Below are positions 1 to 9,449 of a stretch of DNA of 35,868 bases, piece after piece (the first letter of the stretch is position 1; each line of letters opens with the position of its first letter). The DNA comes from Alphaproteobacteria bacterium. Its GTDB lineage: Bacteria > Pseudomonadota > Alphaproteobacteria > Rs-D84 > JAERRO01. Where the stretch lies: the NCBI GenBank assembly GCA_016735395.1, contig JAERRO010000019.1, positions 1 through 35,868 on the forward strand. The letters are read 5' to 3'. The notes below the pieces were generated by a model, which was not told the DNA's origin, ran no database searches, and was given only the letters and a program-made list of their open reading frames with translations. A program made the position numbers and the translations under genes.

Positions 1-70
1 CCAAAGTCAAGAAGAATGAGAGACAAACACACACACCAGTACACTGTTGTACAGACCGGGACTGATGTGT

Positions 71-1696
71 TCAAATACAGCTTTTCCCAAGGAAAATACG
101 GTGCTGGAATATTCTGCCAGTAACACTTATTGAAACAAAGTCTATATTACAAGTCCAAGATCCTACACATGTAATACCGTCGTCGGCGAAGATATCACAA
201 GTGGCATTGCCTGGGTCTGGGGTTATTGGAGTACATGTAGTTCCGCTTCCTGTAAGTGTAAAGTCTATATTACAAGTCCAAGATCCTACACATGTAGTAC
301 CGTCGTCGGCGAAGATATCACAAGTGGCATTGCCTGGATCCGGGGTTATTGGAGTACATGTACTTTCATATCCTGTGAGTGTAAAATTGTTATCGCAAGT
401 CCAAGGACAATTACCTGCTGTGGAACCTACTCCTGTCCAGTATGAATTTGCTGGCTTGTTGTCTGTACAGATCAAACAAGAACTTTCAATATCGTAGACT
501 CCTAATCGATCATCCCCTTTATTTCCAATGGCATAAATTCTAGTTTTACCGTCAGAACCAGTATGAATTTGGCTTGTGTAATAATAATCCAGATAACTAC
601 CACCTTGTGACTTCCAAGTCCAAGATCCTGCCTCAATATCGTAAATGCCTAGGTTATTAATCCCTAGAAGTTCAATGGCATAAATTCTAGTTTTGCCGTC
701 AGAACCAGTATGAATTTGGCTTGTCCAATATTGATTTCCGCTACTACCACCTTGTGGCTTCCAAGTCCAAGAGCCTGCCTCAATATCGTAGATTCCTAGG
801 TTATCATCCCCATATCTTCCAATGGCATAAATTTTAGATCTACCGTCAGAACCAGTATGAATTTGGCTTGTCAAATGCCAAACTCTGCTACCTACACCTG
901 TAGACTTCCAAGTCCAAGTTTGTGCCTCAATATCGTAGATGCCTAGGTTCTGCCGACTACTATTGCTACTTCCAATAGCATAAATTCTAGTTCTACCATC
1001 AGAACCAGTATGAATTTGGCTTGTGTGATAAGCATCTGTCCCGCCGCTACCACCTTGGCGAGTCCAAGTCCAAGATCCTGCCTCAATATCGTAGATTCCT
1101 AAATTATAATATCCATAATATCCAATGGCATAAATTCTAGTTTTACCGTCAGAACCAGTATGGATTTGGCTTGTCCAATATTCATCTCCGCTACTACCAC
1201 CTTGTGGCTTCCAAGTCCAAGATCCCGCCTCAATATCATAGATTCCTAAGTTATCACCCCATTTTCCAATGGCATAAATTCTAGTTTTACCGTCAGAACC
1301 AGTATGAATTTGGCTTGTGTAATAACGATGTCCACTATTACCACCTTGGGGCTTCCAAGTCCAAGTTTTAGCCTCAATATCGTAGATTCCTAGGTTATTA
1401 TGTCCCCAATTTCCAATGGCATAAATTCTAGTCTTACCGTCTTTACCAGTATGAATTTGGCTTGTGTTATAAAGATCTCCATTATTACCACCTTGGGAAT
1501 TCAAAGTCCAAGAGCCTGACATATATTCTCCGTTGTTGCAGGTTAGGGCAGAGACGGGTGATGTTGTGGCTAAGGTTATTGTGATGGCTAGGAGGAGGGG
1601 GAGGTAGAAAAGTTTTCTAGAGGCTTCGCCCAAGAAAATTTTTCTGCCGACTCCGGTGATTTGTTTTATAATGTGGTTTTTAAATGTTGTAAACAT
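71..1696 (-). CDS. Exported seven-repeat (probable beta-propeller) protein with cysteine-repeat tail
   Basis: A 541-residue protein of unknown function. Residues ~28-50 form a hydrophobic signal segment ending in a VSA-like cleavage site, preceded by an unusually long basic N-terminus. Residues ~57-402 hold seven tandem repeats of 48-51 residues; each contains TSQIHTG, a DG(K/R)(T/S)(R/K)IYAI block, LG(I/V)YDIE and usually a WTW block. Seven repeats of this size with a conserved Gly/Trp/Tyr pattern suggest a closed seven-bladed beta-propeller; the fold is inferred. Residues ~404-520 are cysteine-rich and include two near-identical 41-residue units (TCTPITPDPGNATC, CVGSWTCNIDF). The last 20 residues depart from the repeat and partly resemble the N-terminal block GRKIFLGEAS. 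A minus-strand promoter lies just upstream. Probably secreted or surface exposed. Confidence 0.8.
   Translation of the reverse strand: MFTTFKNHIIKQITGVGRKIFLGEASRKLFYLPLLLAITITLATTSPVSALTCNNGEYMSGSWTLNSQGGNNGDLYNTSQIHTGKDGKTRIYAIGNWGHNNLGIYDIEAKTWTWKPQGGNSGHRYYTSQIHTGSDGKTRIYAIGKWGDNLGIYDIEAGSWTWKPQGGSSGDEYWTSQIHTGSDGKTRIYAIGYYGYYNLGIYDIEAGSWTWTRQGGSGGTDAYHTSQIHTGSDGRTRIYAIGSSNSSRQNLGIYDIEAQTWTWKSTGVGSRVWHLTSQIHTGSDGRSKIYAIGRYGDDNLGIYDIEAGSWTWKPQGGSSGNQYWTSQIHTGSDGKTRIYAIELLGINNLGIYDIEAGSWTWKSQGGSYLDYYYTSQIHTGSDGKTRIYAIGNKGDDRLGVYDIESSCLICTDNKPANSYWTGVGSTAGNCPWTCDNNFTLTGYESTCTPITPDPGNATCDIFADDGTTCVGSWTCNIDFTLTGSGTTCTPITPDPGNATCDIFADDGITCVGSWTCNIDFVSISVTGRIFQHRIFLGKSCI
138..410 (-). repeat. 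123-bp tandem repeat encoding the cysteine-rich tail units
   Basis: Two nearly identical 123-bp units start at about 141 and 264, and a third, partial unit begins near 387. They encode 41-residue cysteine units (CDIFADDG, CVGSWTC, FTLTG, TCTPITPD). The period is a multiple of three, so unit number can change without breaking the frame. Confidence 0.85.
490..1510 (-). repeat. Seven in-frame ~147-bp tandem repeats (propeller blades)
   Basis: The same DNA block recurs at about 551, 698, 845, 998, 1148, 1292 and 1439, so spacings are 147, 147, 153, 150, 144 and 147 bp. All are multiples of three and preserve the minus-strand reading frame. The conserved core (gtcagaaccagtatgaattt, with a few substitutions) is almost identical in all copies, while the interblade linker varies. 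High nucleotide identity points to recent duplication or ongoing homogenisation rather than an ancient fold alone. Confidence 0.9.
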
Positions 1697-1734
1697 AGGT
1701 TATTCTCTATCGTGTTTATATATATTATTTCTAT

Positions 1735-1763
1735 ATAATACATTAATTTATAACCTAATTCAA
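1735..1763 (-). promoter_or_regulatory. Putative sigma-70 promoter for the propeller-protein gene
   Basis: On the minus strand TTGAAT (1763-1758) and TATTAT (1740-1735) are separated by exactly 17 bp. They sit about 40 bp upstream of the start codon at 1696, between the AsmA-like gene and the propeller gene. This suggests the propeller gene can be transcribed separately from the upstream pair. Confidence 0.5.
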
Positions 1764-1771
1764 GCTTTTTT

Positions 1772-3925
1772 CTATCGTTTGTTGATTTCTCTATTTATTA
1801 GTCTTTTTATCGTTATGTAATCTGATATTGTTTTGTTCATAATGATGCTATTACTAACTGATAGTTCTTCGTCCAATATATAGGAGTCGAATTTAACTGT
1901 AATAGGGTTCTCCTTTATACTTTTGCACGGATGCCCTTCGGTAATAAATGATGCTAGATATGATGTGCCTGGGATTAGTCTAACTCCGCTACTTAACACT
2001 CTAGAAACCATTTTGAGGGGGTTGTTTAGTTTAAATAACCCGTTGTTCTCTTCTAGTTTACTATCGTTGAAGATAGAAAAGTTCACTTTAGGAGAGTTAA
2101 TAGGTCCTTCTATTTGTACTAATCTCATTAGCTCTGAAGTAATACTGTATGATAGACCTCTGGTAGGTTTCGTCGCTATTGTTGATTTTATCTGCCATTT
2201 GCCTAGATCTAAATTCATATAGGATACTATATTAGAACGGCTCGTCTCTACCCCAAACTTAAAGGTGTCGCTGTTAACTTTGCCTCTATAAAATTTACTC
2301 GATAACTTTAAACAATTTAACTCAATATCTTTGTTATAGTTAAAAGAAAATAATTTTGTGAAAAAGTCTGTGCCAGCGAGATAACTGTTGATATCTTTAG
2401 CCGACCCTTTTTCTACTAAATCTATGTCAAGATTTAACGACATACTCGATAATAATTCTACTGCAGATCGTCCTTCTACTCTAGAACTGACTCCGATGTC
2501 TAGTAGACCGCCTTCGAAACTGCCTTCGCTCATTAAACCGTTTAGAGATTCTAGTGATAACGATTTTATACTAAAACTCCACTCGCTCCACGGTAATCCG
2601 ATTTTATTACGACTGCTAAAGTCGCCCCTAACATAACCAGAAAAATCTCCGTTATATAGGTCTAGTGTTATCTCGTTCGTAGCGAACTTGCCATCATACA
2701 TATTTAACGATAAATCTAGGTTGCTTATCGGTAGCCGTCTGTTGAACTCAAGATAGTCTATTTTTACAGAACCCTCCAAATTGAAACTTTCTAATAAACG
2801 AAGATGAGATAAATATAGATCTAAAGTATCATGGGTAAATTGTCTTTCTCTCTCTTTGCCTTTTCTCATAAATACCTCTTTAAACTTAAACCTGTCTACA
2901 TATAGATCCGCTTTAACTAACGGTATAGTGTCAGTCATTATAAATTCTATATTACCATTAAGACTGTTTTTATATTCTTTAGAATTTATATTCGATGCCA
3001 ATTCTATGTTTTTAAAATTAAAGGCACCGTTCGCGAAACTTACATCGCTTCTAACTGTCGTCGGAGAAAGCCTAAAGCCTTTACCACCCGTCCACCGTAA
3101 TATATAATCTAAATCGTTTATCTGACTGTCCAAAAATCCACCTTTTAACTCTATGTCGCCGAATGTTTGACCAAGAACTAAAAATCCCTCTAGGTCTATT
3201 CTACTATCTGTCGGTAATGCTAAATTTAAGGTAAATCGTAGATCTCCGCCGTCCTGAATCCGATAGCTCTGAATAACACCGTTCATTTTCTCCTTTCTAT
3301 ATATAACCTGAAAATCGATAATAGATGTAGAGTCTTCCTGTCTCCTGCTGAATTCTAACCCGTCTAACTCGAATATTATAGAATTATCTCTTTTTACCTT
3401 TATATCTTCTAAAAAAATCGTCTCGAATTTAAACGAAAATGTCGTAAATATACTGTCTTCTTCTAGCCCGTCCTCATCCTCTCTATCCTCTCTCACAACA
3501 GGAAGGTCTGTATTTCTAGATAATTTTTTAAGCCTCTCATAATTGTCAAGATCTATAGACACTCCAGATAAATCTAGATAATTTACAACTAAATTTTTAT
3601 AGAATAACTCTAATATGTCTATCTCCAACTTTATTGTGTCAGCCGTCAATATAGTAGTCTCGCCTTCTGTATCTATGAAAGATAGATCGTTCACGACTAT
3701 AGACTGCGATAATGGATCTATCCTAAAGTCGAACTCGCCGTCTACACTTATCTCTCTACCAGTAGTTCCGCTAAGATAACTTTCTAGTTCGTGTTTTATC
3801 TTATCGCTCTCCAGAGTAGACAATATATATATTATCGTGATTATACCTATAGATATGCCAGTTATAATTAAAAATAATATGCGGGGTAATAATCTGATAA
3901 ATATATACAGCACTGCTCTCTTCAT
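1772..3925 (-). CDS. AsmA-family envelope protein
   Basis: 717 residues. One N-terminal membrane anchor (about residues 9-36) is followed by the typical AsmA opening: KHELESYLSGTTGREISVDG, then DPLSQSIVVNDLSF and repeated beta-strand segments such as LVVNYLDLSGVSIDLD. The C-terminal part contains IEGPINSPKVNFSIF, a common AsmA/TamB-like ending. Family members are inner-membrane-anchored periplasmic proteins linked to lipid transport to, and homeostasis of, the outer membrane. Length fits the ~600-700-residue AsmA group. The start ATG overlaps the stop of the upstream pseudouridine synthase by ATGA, implying translational coupling. Family assignment rests on motif pattern and architecture; the exact role in this organism is not visible. 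Confidence 0.75.
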   Translation of the reverse strand: MKRAVLYIFIRLLPRILFLIITGISIGIITIIYILSTLESDKIKHELESYLSGTTGREISVDGEFDFRIDPLSQSIVVNDLSFIDTEGETTILTADTIKLEIDILELFYKNLVVNYLDLSGVSIDLDNYERLKKLSRNTDLPVVREDREDEDGLEEDSIFTTFSFKFETIFLEDIKVKRDNSIIFELDGLEFSRRQEDSTSIIDFQVIYRKEKMNGVIQSYRIQDGGDLRFTLNLALPTDSRIDLEGFLVLGQTFGDIELKGGFLDSQINDLDYILRWTGGKGFRLSPTTVRSDVSFANGAFNFKNIELASNINSKEYKNSLNGNIEFIMTDTIPLVKADLYVDRFKFKEVFMRKGKERERQFTHDTLDLYLSHLRLLESFNLEGSVKIDYLEFNRRLPISNLDLSLNMYDGKFATNEITLDLYNGDFSGYVRGDFSSRNKIGLPWSEWSFSIKSLSLESLNGLMSEGSFEGGLLDIGVSSRVEGRSAVELLSSMSLNLDIDLVEKGSAKDINSYLAGTDFFTKLFSFNYNKDIELNCLKLSSKFYRGKVNSDTFKFGVETSRSNIVSYMNLDLGKWQIKSTIATKPTRGLSYSITSELMRLVQIEGPINSPKVNFSIFNDSKLEENNGLFKLNNPLKMVSRVLSSGVRLIPGTSYLASFITEGHPCKSIKENPITVKFDSYILDEELSVSNSIIMNKTISDYITIKRLINREINKR

Positions 3926-4857
3926 CTTTGTGTCTTGCCGAATTTATAATAGTTGCGGAGATTAAAGAACTTCTCTATTCCGCCTTCTACATCGTAGTTG
4001 ATATCCATCCGCTCACCGCTAGTAGGGTGGGTAAATGTTAACCTGATAGAACTTAATAGTAAATCGCTTTTTATCTCGTGCTTCCTATACCAAAGCTTGA
4101 GTATGTCTTTGCCATATAATCTGTCTCCTAATATAGGAAGCCCAAGACTATACGACATATGCTTCCTTAACTGGTGCTTTCTTCCTGTTCTAGGCTTTAG
4201 CTCTATCAAGGTAAGATCATAATCTGAACGGGTAGATAATATTTTATATTCAGTGATACTCTCTCTTCCTGACTCTTCTTCTGTTTTAACTACATCGGCT
4301 TTAGATAACTTTTTAGAAATGTCGCCTATTACTACCGCTACATACACTTTGCTGACTTCCTTCTCCTTAAACTGTAGACCCAAATTTTGTGCACTTCGTA
4401 GATTCTTCGATACAACCATTAGACCGCTCGTGTCTTTGTCTAATCTATGTACCAATCTTATCTCGTCGCTAGAATAGTAGTCGCACAATAGACCGTCTAA
4501 CGATACCACCACCTTGCTACCACCTTGACAGGCAACACCGCCTGGTTTGTTTAATACTACAATGTCAGAGTCCTCATATATTATCCACGATCTTATCTTG
4601 CCCCTTTCAGACTGGGAAAGGCTCTTCGTCTGTGAAGTCTTCTCTATATTTTGCGATACATAACTAGAGACCGATAACTCGTCTCCCTCATTTAATCTGA
4701 CATTCGAAGTCGTCTTTTTGCCGTTTAATTTAACTAGCCCTTTTCTTATGCTCTTATACACTAGACTTCTAACTACATCAGGATAGTTTCTCTCCATCCA
4801 CTTTAATAGAGTCGTTGGAGTGTCTTTCTCGAGTAGTTTGTGTTTTTTATATTCCAT
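3922..4857 (-). CDS. RluC/RluD-type 23S rRNA pseudouridine synthase
   Basis: 311 residues, the usual length for this family. An S4-like RNA-binding domain covers about residues 15-65 (YKSIRKGLVKLNGKKTTSNV, LNEGDEL). The catalytic domain has VVLNKPGGVACQGG near 100-113 and the signature HRLDKDTSG at 137-145; Asp140 is the expected nucleophile. It isomerises uridines in structured RNA, in this subfamily normally 23S rRNA. Which sites it modifies (RluC-like or RluD-like) cannot be decided by eye. It is the first gene of a minus-strand pair with the AsmA-like gene and diverges from tolB. Confidence 0.9.
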   Translation of the reverse strand: MEYKKHKLLEKDTPTTLLKWMERNYPDVVRSLVYKSIRKGLVKLNGKKTTSNVRLNEGDELSVSSYVSQNIEKTSQTKSLSQSERGKIRSWIIYEDSDIVVLNKPGGVACQGGSKVVVSLDGLLCDYYSSDEIRLVHRLDKDTSGLMVVSKNLRSAQNLGLQFKEKEVSKVYVAVVIGDISKKLSKADVVKTEEESGRESITEYKILSTRSDYDLTLIELKPRTGRKHQLRKHMSYSLGLPILGDRLYGKDILKLWYRKHEIKSDLLLSSIRLTFTHPTSGERMDINYDVEGGIEKFFNLRNYYKFGKTQR

Positions 4858-4964
4858 TTTTTTACTTGTATTTTAATATCTATTTACCCTATGATAAAAG
4901 ACTGTAGAGTTTTCTCACTCAATGTAGTATAACTCAATTATATTTTAATTACTAGAGTAATCAT
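4858..4964. promoter_or_regulatory. Divergent intergenic region between the rRNA pseudouridine synthase gene and tolB
   Basis: This 107-bp AT-rich gap separates two divergent genes, so it should hold promoters for both. On the minus strand TTGAGT (4922-4917) and TATCAT (4896-4891) are candidate boxes, but the 20-bp spacing is long. On the plus strand a TATAAC-like box lies near 4928-4933 with no clear -35. No RNA gene is visible. Confidence 0.35.
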
Positions 4965-6302
4965 ATGTTTAGAATCTTCCTTAAAAATTTTATCCTGTTT
5001 TTTACTCTGTCAATCATCTCTTATAACATATCTGCGAATGGTGCATTGTCAATAGATATAACTCAAGAATCTTTTAAACCTATCAAAATAGCCCTTATGC
5101 CCATAGAAAACGATAATGCCGAAATCGATAAAGATATGAAAGCCATATATAAAACTGTAAAAAGTGATTTGAGACAGGCAGGATACTTTAGACTGATAAA
5201 TCAAGATGCATTTATAAGAGGAGAAAAGTTCGGTAGACTGCCTCTGTTCGAGGCTTGGAGGCAAATCGATGTAGATGCTATCATTCAGATTAGACTAGAC
5301 GAAGATGACAAAAATGTAAAAAAACTGACCACATATATATGGGATGTGAAGACCGGACAACAGATAGAAGCACAAGCCATTAAAGCAAAGTCCATATTAA
5401 ATAGACGGTTCGCACACATAATCGCAGATATAATTCTTACAACACTTACAGACGAAGATGCTTTCTTTGATACCAAAATAGCTTTCATCACAGAATCCGA
5501 TCATAAAAGACCTTCTAAAAATCTTGCTATAATGGATCAAGATGGACAAAATTTTAGTCAACTAACTGATGTCGGTAAAGATGATCTAGTATTGTCTCCC
5601 GCATTTTCACCCAACCCTTCGACTATCGCTTTCTACGGAAAATTTGAAGATACAGAGGAGGTATTTATTTTTGACTATAATACTGGACTATATAATAGTC
5701 TGTACTCTTTTAACGGAGATATGACACTAGCTCCGACTTTTTCTAAAGATGGAAGTAAAATTGCTATGTCTAAACAATTCGAAAACGATTTTAATCTCGT
5801 CGAGATCAATCTCAAGAATAATCGATTAAAAAGACTTACACACAATAAAAATCTTATCGATATTTCTCCTTCTTATAACCACGATGGATCAAAACTTGTA
5901 TTCTCTTCGGATAGAAATTCACAGGGACAACAGCTCTATGTGATGGACTTGACTTCGAAGAAGGTAAAGAGGATATCATTCAAAGGTGGAAACTATTCTG
6001 CTCCGACTTGGTCTCCAGATGGAAAAACAATAGCCTTCGTAAAGGCAAAGAAAAATGTCTTCTATCTAGGAACAATTAGACCCGACGGAACAAAAGAGAA
6101 AATCTTAACTTCAGGGTGGTTTCTAGATAGTCCTTCATGGGCTCCGAATTCTCAAAGGATAGTATACTTTAAAACTAGGTACGACAAAAAAGGTAGATTT
6201 GTTTCTAGATTATATAAAATACACTCTTCAGGACAATTTGAAAGACTCGTTAGAACAGTCGATAATGCTTCTAACCCAAATTGGTCGGGACTTCTAGAAT
6301 AA
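4965..6302 (+). CDS. tolB: Tol-Pal system periplasmic protein TolB
   Basis: 445 residues. Residues 1-~25 are a signal peptide (hydrophobic FILFFTLSIISYNISANG). The N-terminal TolB domain (~35-170) contains FKPIKIALMPI and WRQIDVDAIIQIRL. A C-terminal six-bladed beta-propeller (~185-445) shows the repeated WDG/PDG-type turns: LAIMDQDG, SPAFSPN, KIAMSK, SPSYNHDGSKLVFSSDR, APTWSPDGKTIAFV, PSWAPNSQRIVYF. TolB works in the periplasm with Pal and TolA to keep the outer membrane attached during division. The usual tolQRA and pal neighbours are not in the window, so the gene is separated from the rest of the system. It lies directly upstream of the str operon. Confidence 0.93.
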   Translation: MFRIFLKNFILFFTLSIISYNISANGALSIDITQESFKPIKIALMPIENDNAEIDKDMKAIYKTVKSDLRQAGYFRLINQDAFIRGEKFGRLPLFEAWRQIDVDAIIQIRLDEDDKNVKKLTTYIWDVKTGQQIEAQAIKAKSILNRRFAHIIADIILTTLTDEDAFFDTKIAFITESDHKRPSKNLAIMDQDGQNFSQLTDVGKDDLVLSPAFSPNPSTIAFYGKFEDTEEVFIFDYNTGLYNSLYSFNGDMTLAPTFSKDGSKIAMSKQFENDFNLVEINLKNNRLKRLTHNKNLIDISPSYNHDGSKLVFSSDRNSQGQQLYVMDLTSKKVKRISFKGGNYSAPTWSPDGKTIAFVKAKKNVFYLGTIRPDGTKEKILTSGWFLDSPSWAPNSQRIVYFKTRYDKKGRFVSRLYKIHSSGQFERLVRTVDNASNPNWSGLLE

Positions 6303-6317
6303 AAAGTCTAAATAATT

Positions 6318-6347
6318 GTTGATAAGTATTGACAACCTTTTTCTTTT
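6318..6347 (+). terminator. Weak intrinsic terminator-like hairpin after tolB
   Basis: GTTG (6318-6321) and CAAC (6333-6336) close an imperfect stem, which is followed by a C/T-rich run up to 6347. It overlaps the -35 box of the rpsL promoter, so one stretch may both end tolB transcription and start the str operon. The stem has an A-A mismatch and one G-T pair. Confidence 0.3.
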
Positions 6348-6357
6348 AATATACTAT
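6329..6357 (+). promoter_or_regulatory. Promoter of the str/S10/spc ribosomal operon
   Basis: A consensus -35 TTGACA at 6329-6334 is followed after 17 bp by TACTAT at 6352-6357; an overlapping TATACT at 6350-6355 has 15-bp spacing. It lies 110 bp upstream of the rpsL start and is the only good promoter between tolB and rpsL. A very similar arrangement precedes rpsM. Confidence 0.6.
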
Positions 6358-6466
6358 GTGCTAATATTACTTGTTTCTTAATGAGTTATAATCATTCGTT
6401 CCTATAATTTAGGTATATAATCTAGACATAGGGGCGGTTTAATTTTATATGAAAAGGACTGTGCTA

Positions 6467-6850
6467 ATGCCTACTATAAATCAACTTGTGCGAAATCGTA
6501 GAAAGAAGACCGTAGTAAAATCTAAATGTCCTGCCCTGCAATCTTGTCCGCAAAAAAGAGGTGTTTGTACTCGTGTCTATACTACTACTCCTAAAAAACC
6601 TAACTCCGCCCTTCGTAAGGTCGCTCGTGTTAGACTTTCTAACGGAATAGAAGTTACAGCTTATATCGGTGGTGAAGGGCATAATTTACAAGAACATAGT
6701 GTCGTTCTCGTTCGTGGTGGTAGAGTTAAAGATTTACCTGGTGTTCGATATCACATTGTAAGAGGTGTTCTAGATACTTCAGGTGTAGAAGCTCGAAGAA
6801 AAAGAAGATCGCTTTATGGAGCTAAAAAACCTAAAGCATCTGTTAAATAA
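6467..6850 (+). CDS. rpsL: 30S ribosomal protein S12
   Basis: 127 residues beginning [12 protein letters not shown], the canonical S12 N-terminus. An in-frame ATG 18 bp upstream (6449) is rejected because AAAGGA (6453-6458) is a well-placed Shine-Dalgarno for 6467. The decoding-centre motifs [11 protein letters not shown] and KDLPGVRYH are intact, including the lysines that are changed in streptomycin-resistant strains. S12 sits at the A-site interface and monitors decoding accuracy. First gene of the str operon, 12 bp before rpsG. Confidence 0.97.
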   Translation: MPTINQLVRNRRKKTVVKSKCPALQSCPQKRGVCTRVYTTTPKKPNSALRKVARVRLSNGIEVTAYIGGEGHNLQEHSVVLVRGGRVKDLPGVRYHIVRGVLDTSGVEARRKRRSLYGAKKPKASVK

Positions 6851-6862
6851 TAGGAGATATTT

Positions 6863-7333
6863 ATGGCTAGAAGAAAAAGAGCCGAAGTTAGAAAAATTGT
6901 TAAAGATCCTAAATATGGGTCCGAACTTATTTCTAAATTTATGAACAGCCTTATGCTAGACGGGAAAAAGTCCGTGGCAGAAAAGACTCTATATAAAGCC
7001 CTCGAAAATATTAAGGGTGTAAAATCAGAGACTATTCCAAACACTTTTGAACAGATTATAGAACTCGCTAAACCTCTTATGGAAGTTAAATCTAGAAGAG
7101 TAGGTGGCTCCAATTATCAAGTACCGACTTCCGTTAGACCTGCTAGAGCTCAAGCTCTCTCAATTAGATGGATCATTGATTCCTCTAGAAAACGACCTGA
7201 AAAGACTATGGCAGACAGACTTGCTAAAGAATTTTCTGATATTCTTGCAGGACAAGGTAGTACACTCAAGAAAAAATCTGATGTGCAAAAAATGGCAGAT
7301 GCCAATAAAGTCTATTCTCAATATAACTGGTAA
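6863..7333 (+). CDS. rpsG: 30S ribosomal protein S7
   Basis: 156 residues, the normal length. It starts [10 protein letters not shown] and contains the conserved GGSNYQVP and [12 protein letters not shown] motifs of S7, which nucleates assembly of the 30S head by binding 16S rRNA and lines the E site. An AGGAGA-type ribosome binding site precedes the ATG. It lies between rpsL and fusA with 5 bp to fusA, the standard str-operon arrangement. Confidence 0.97.
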   Translation: MARRKRAEVRKIVKDPKYGSELISKFMNSLMLDGKKSVAEKTLYKALENIKGVKSETIPNTFEQIIELAKPLMEVKSRRVGGSNYQVPTSVRPARAQALSIRWIIDSSRKRPEKTMADRLAKEFSDILAGQGSTLKKKSDVQKMADANKVYSQYNW

Positions 7334-7338
7334 TAATA

Positions 7339-9420
7339 ATGAATAATGAAAAAAACACTCCTTTAAGTAAATATAGAAATATCGGTATTATGGCACATGT
7401 TGATGCTGGGAAAACTACCCTTACCGAAAGGATTCTATATTATACTGGGAAGTCTTATAAGATCGGCGAAGTTCACGATGGTGCCGCGACTATGGACTGG
7501 ATGGAACAAGAGCAAGAAAGAGGTATTACTATTACTTCTGCTGCGACTACCTGTTTTTGGAATGATCATAGGATAAATATAATCGATACTCCTGGGCACG
7601 TTGACTTTACTATTGAAGTAGGAAGATCTTTACGAGTTCTGGACGGAGCAGTCGCAACTTTTTGTGCTGTAGCCGGAGTAGAACCTCAATCTGAAACTGT
7701 TTGGAGACAAGCTACTAGATATAAAGTGCCTAGAATATGTTTTATAAATAAAATGGATAGAACAGGTGCGGATTTTTTTAGAGCCGTGGAAACTATAAAA
7801 GATAGACTAAAAGCAGATCCTGTAGTAGTAACATTGCCGATCGGTAAAGAAGCAGAGTTCGTTGGAGTAATAGACCTCGTGCAAAATAAAGCTATCGTTT
7901 GGAACGGAGAAGAACTCGGTGCATCTTTTGAAGTAAAAGATATCCCCGAAGATATGAAAGAGATTGCTTCTAAATATAGAACTATACTGGTCGAAAGAGC
8001 TGTAGAAGTTGACGATAATATCATGGAGGCCTTTTTAGAGGGAACAGAACCTTCTTTAGATCAACTGAAAGTTTGCTTGAGAAAAGCTACCATCGAACAA
8101 GCCTTCGTACCTGTATATTGTGGAAGTGCATTTAAAAATAAAGGGGTTCAAGTACTTCTTGATGCCGTTGTAGATTATTTTCCGTCGCCTTTAGACCTCG
8201 CAGATGTAGAAGGGGTTGAAGTCGATAGCGATGCTGTCATTACTAGAAAGCATAACATAGAGGAATCTTTTTCCGGGTTGGCTTTTAAAATTATGAACGA
8301 TGTTTATGTCGGAAATCTCACATTTTTAAGAGTATACTCTGGAACTATCTCTACAGGAAATACCGTTCTCAATTCTTCTAAAGGTAAGAAAGAAAGAATC
8401 GGTAGAATGTTGCTTATGCATGCAAATAATAGAGAAGAAATAAAGGTCGCATCTGCCGGGGATATCGTCGCCGTCGTAGGTCTCAAAGATACATACACAG
8501 GAGATACCCTTTGTGATATGGCTAAACCTATAATTTTAGAAAAAATTGATCTACCTGATCCAGTTATCGGTATCGCAATCGAACCTAAAACTAAAGAAGA
8601 TATTGAAAAGATGGCTGCGGGCCTGCATCGATTGGCATTAGAAGATCCTTCCTTTAAAGTTGAAGTAGATAAAGAATCTGGACAGACTATTATCTCTGGA
8701 ATGGGTGAGTTGCATTTAGAAATTCTCGTTGATAGGCTCAGAAGAGAGTTTAAAGTAGATGCCATAATAGGAAATCCTCAAGTTGCATATCGAGAGACTA
8801 TCTCTAAAAAGGTTAAACTTAATCATATACATAAAAAACAATCTGGTGGTTCTGGACAATTTGCGAAAATTGAAGTGGAGATTGAACCTCTAAAACCTGG
8901 TTCAGGATACGAGTTTGAAAGTAAAGTCGTAGGTGGTAGAATTCCTAAAGAATATATTCCTGGTGTAAAGAAAGGATTTGAGGCAGCTATTCAAACAGGA
9001 GCTCTTGTTGGATTTCCTGTAACTGACCTTAAAATTACCCTCCTAGATGGAAGCTTCCATCCAGTAGACTCATCAGTACTAGCATTTGAGTTAGCTGCAA
9101 AAACTCTATTTAGAGAACAGGCGAAATCTGCAAAATTAAAATTACTAGAGCCTGTTATGAAAATTGAAATTATAGCTCCCGATGAATATGTCGGTGATGT
9201 TATTGGAGATCTGAACTCTAGAAGAGGACAGATCGAGGGTATGGAAGATATCAACGGCGCACAACATGTAAATGCTACAGTGCCACTTTCTTCTATGTTT
9301 GGATATGTAAAACCTCTGAGATCTATGTCTCAAGGGCGAGCTACATTTTCTATGGAATTCTCTCACTATGCTGAGGTGCCTCAAAATGTCCTAGAAGACA
9401 TCTTGAAGTCCTCTTCTTAA
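7339..9420 (+). CDS. fusA: Elongation factor G
   Basis: 693 residues, full length for EF-G. GTP-binding motifs are intact: AHVDAGKT at 19-26, DTPGH at 83-87 and NKMD at 137-140. Switch I contains ERGITI. Domain IV-V signatures ([31 protein letters not shown]) are present. EF-G catalyses GTP-dependent translocation and, with RRF, ribosome recycling. The start is only 5 bp after rpsG with a poor ribosome binding site, so translational coupling to rpsG is likely. Confidence 0.98.
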   Translation: MNNEKNTPLSKYRNIGIMAHVDAGKTTLTERILYYTGKSYKIGEVHDGAATMDWMEQEQERGITITSAATTCFWNDHRINIIDTPGHVDFTIEVGRSLRVLDGAVATFCAVAGVEPQSETVWRQATRYKVPRICFINKMDRTGADFFRAVETIKDRLKADPVVVTLPIGKEAEFVGVIDLVQNKAIVWNGEELGASFEVKDIPEDMKEIASKYRTILVERAVEVDDNIMEAFLEGTEPSLDQLKVCLRKATIEQAFVPVYCGSAFKNKGVQVLLDAVVDYFPSPLDLADVEGVEVDSDAVITRKHNIEESFSGLAFKIMNDVYVGNLTFLRVYSGTISTGNTVLNSSKGKKERIGRMLLMHANNREEIKVASAGDIVAVVGLKDTYTGDTLCDMAKPIILEKIDLPDPVIGIAIEPKTKEDIEKMAAGLHRLALEDPSFKVEVDKESGQTIISGMGELHLEILVDRLRREFKVDAIIGNPQVAYRETISKKVKLNHIHKKQSGGSGQFAKIEVEIEPLKPGSGYEFESKVVGGRIPKEYIPGVKKGFEAAIQTGALVGFPVTDLKITLLDGSFHPVDSSVLAFELAAKTLFREQAKSAKLKLLEPVMKIEIIAPDEYVGDVIGDLNSRRGQIEGMEDINGAQHVNATVPLSSMFGYVKPLRSMSQGRATFSMEFSHYAEVPQNVLEDILKSSS

Positions 9421-9449
9421 ACCGTCATAAATATAAAAAGGAGTTTTAT

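Noticed and set aside
138-1510. Regularly spaced repeats that could be taken for a CRISPR array
   Set aside because: Periods of 123 and ~147 bp are multiples of three, lie in one long minus-strand reading frame and encode repeated protein units; there are no unique spacers or cas genes.
6449-6466. Upstream ATG giving S12 six extra residues
   Set aside because: The ribosome binding site AAAGGA lies downstream of that ATG and is correctly spaced for 6467, where the canonical MPTINQL begins.
8304-8765. 153-codon antisense reading frame in fusA and 147-codon antisense frame in rplB (13096-13539)
   Set aside because: Both lie wholly inside highly conserved genes and follow from their codon use; no start signals or recognisable domains.
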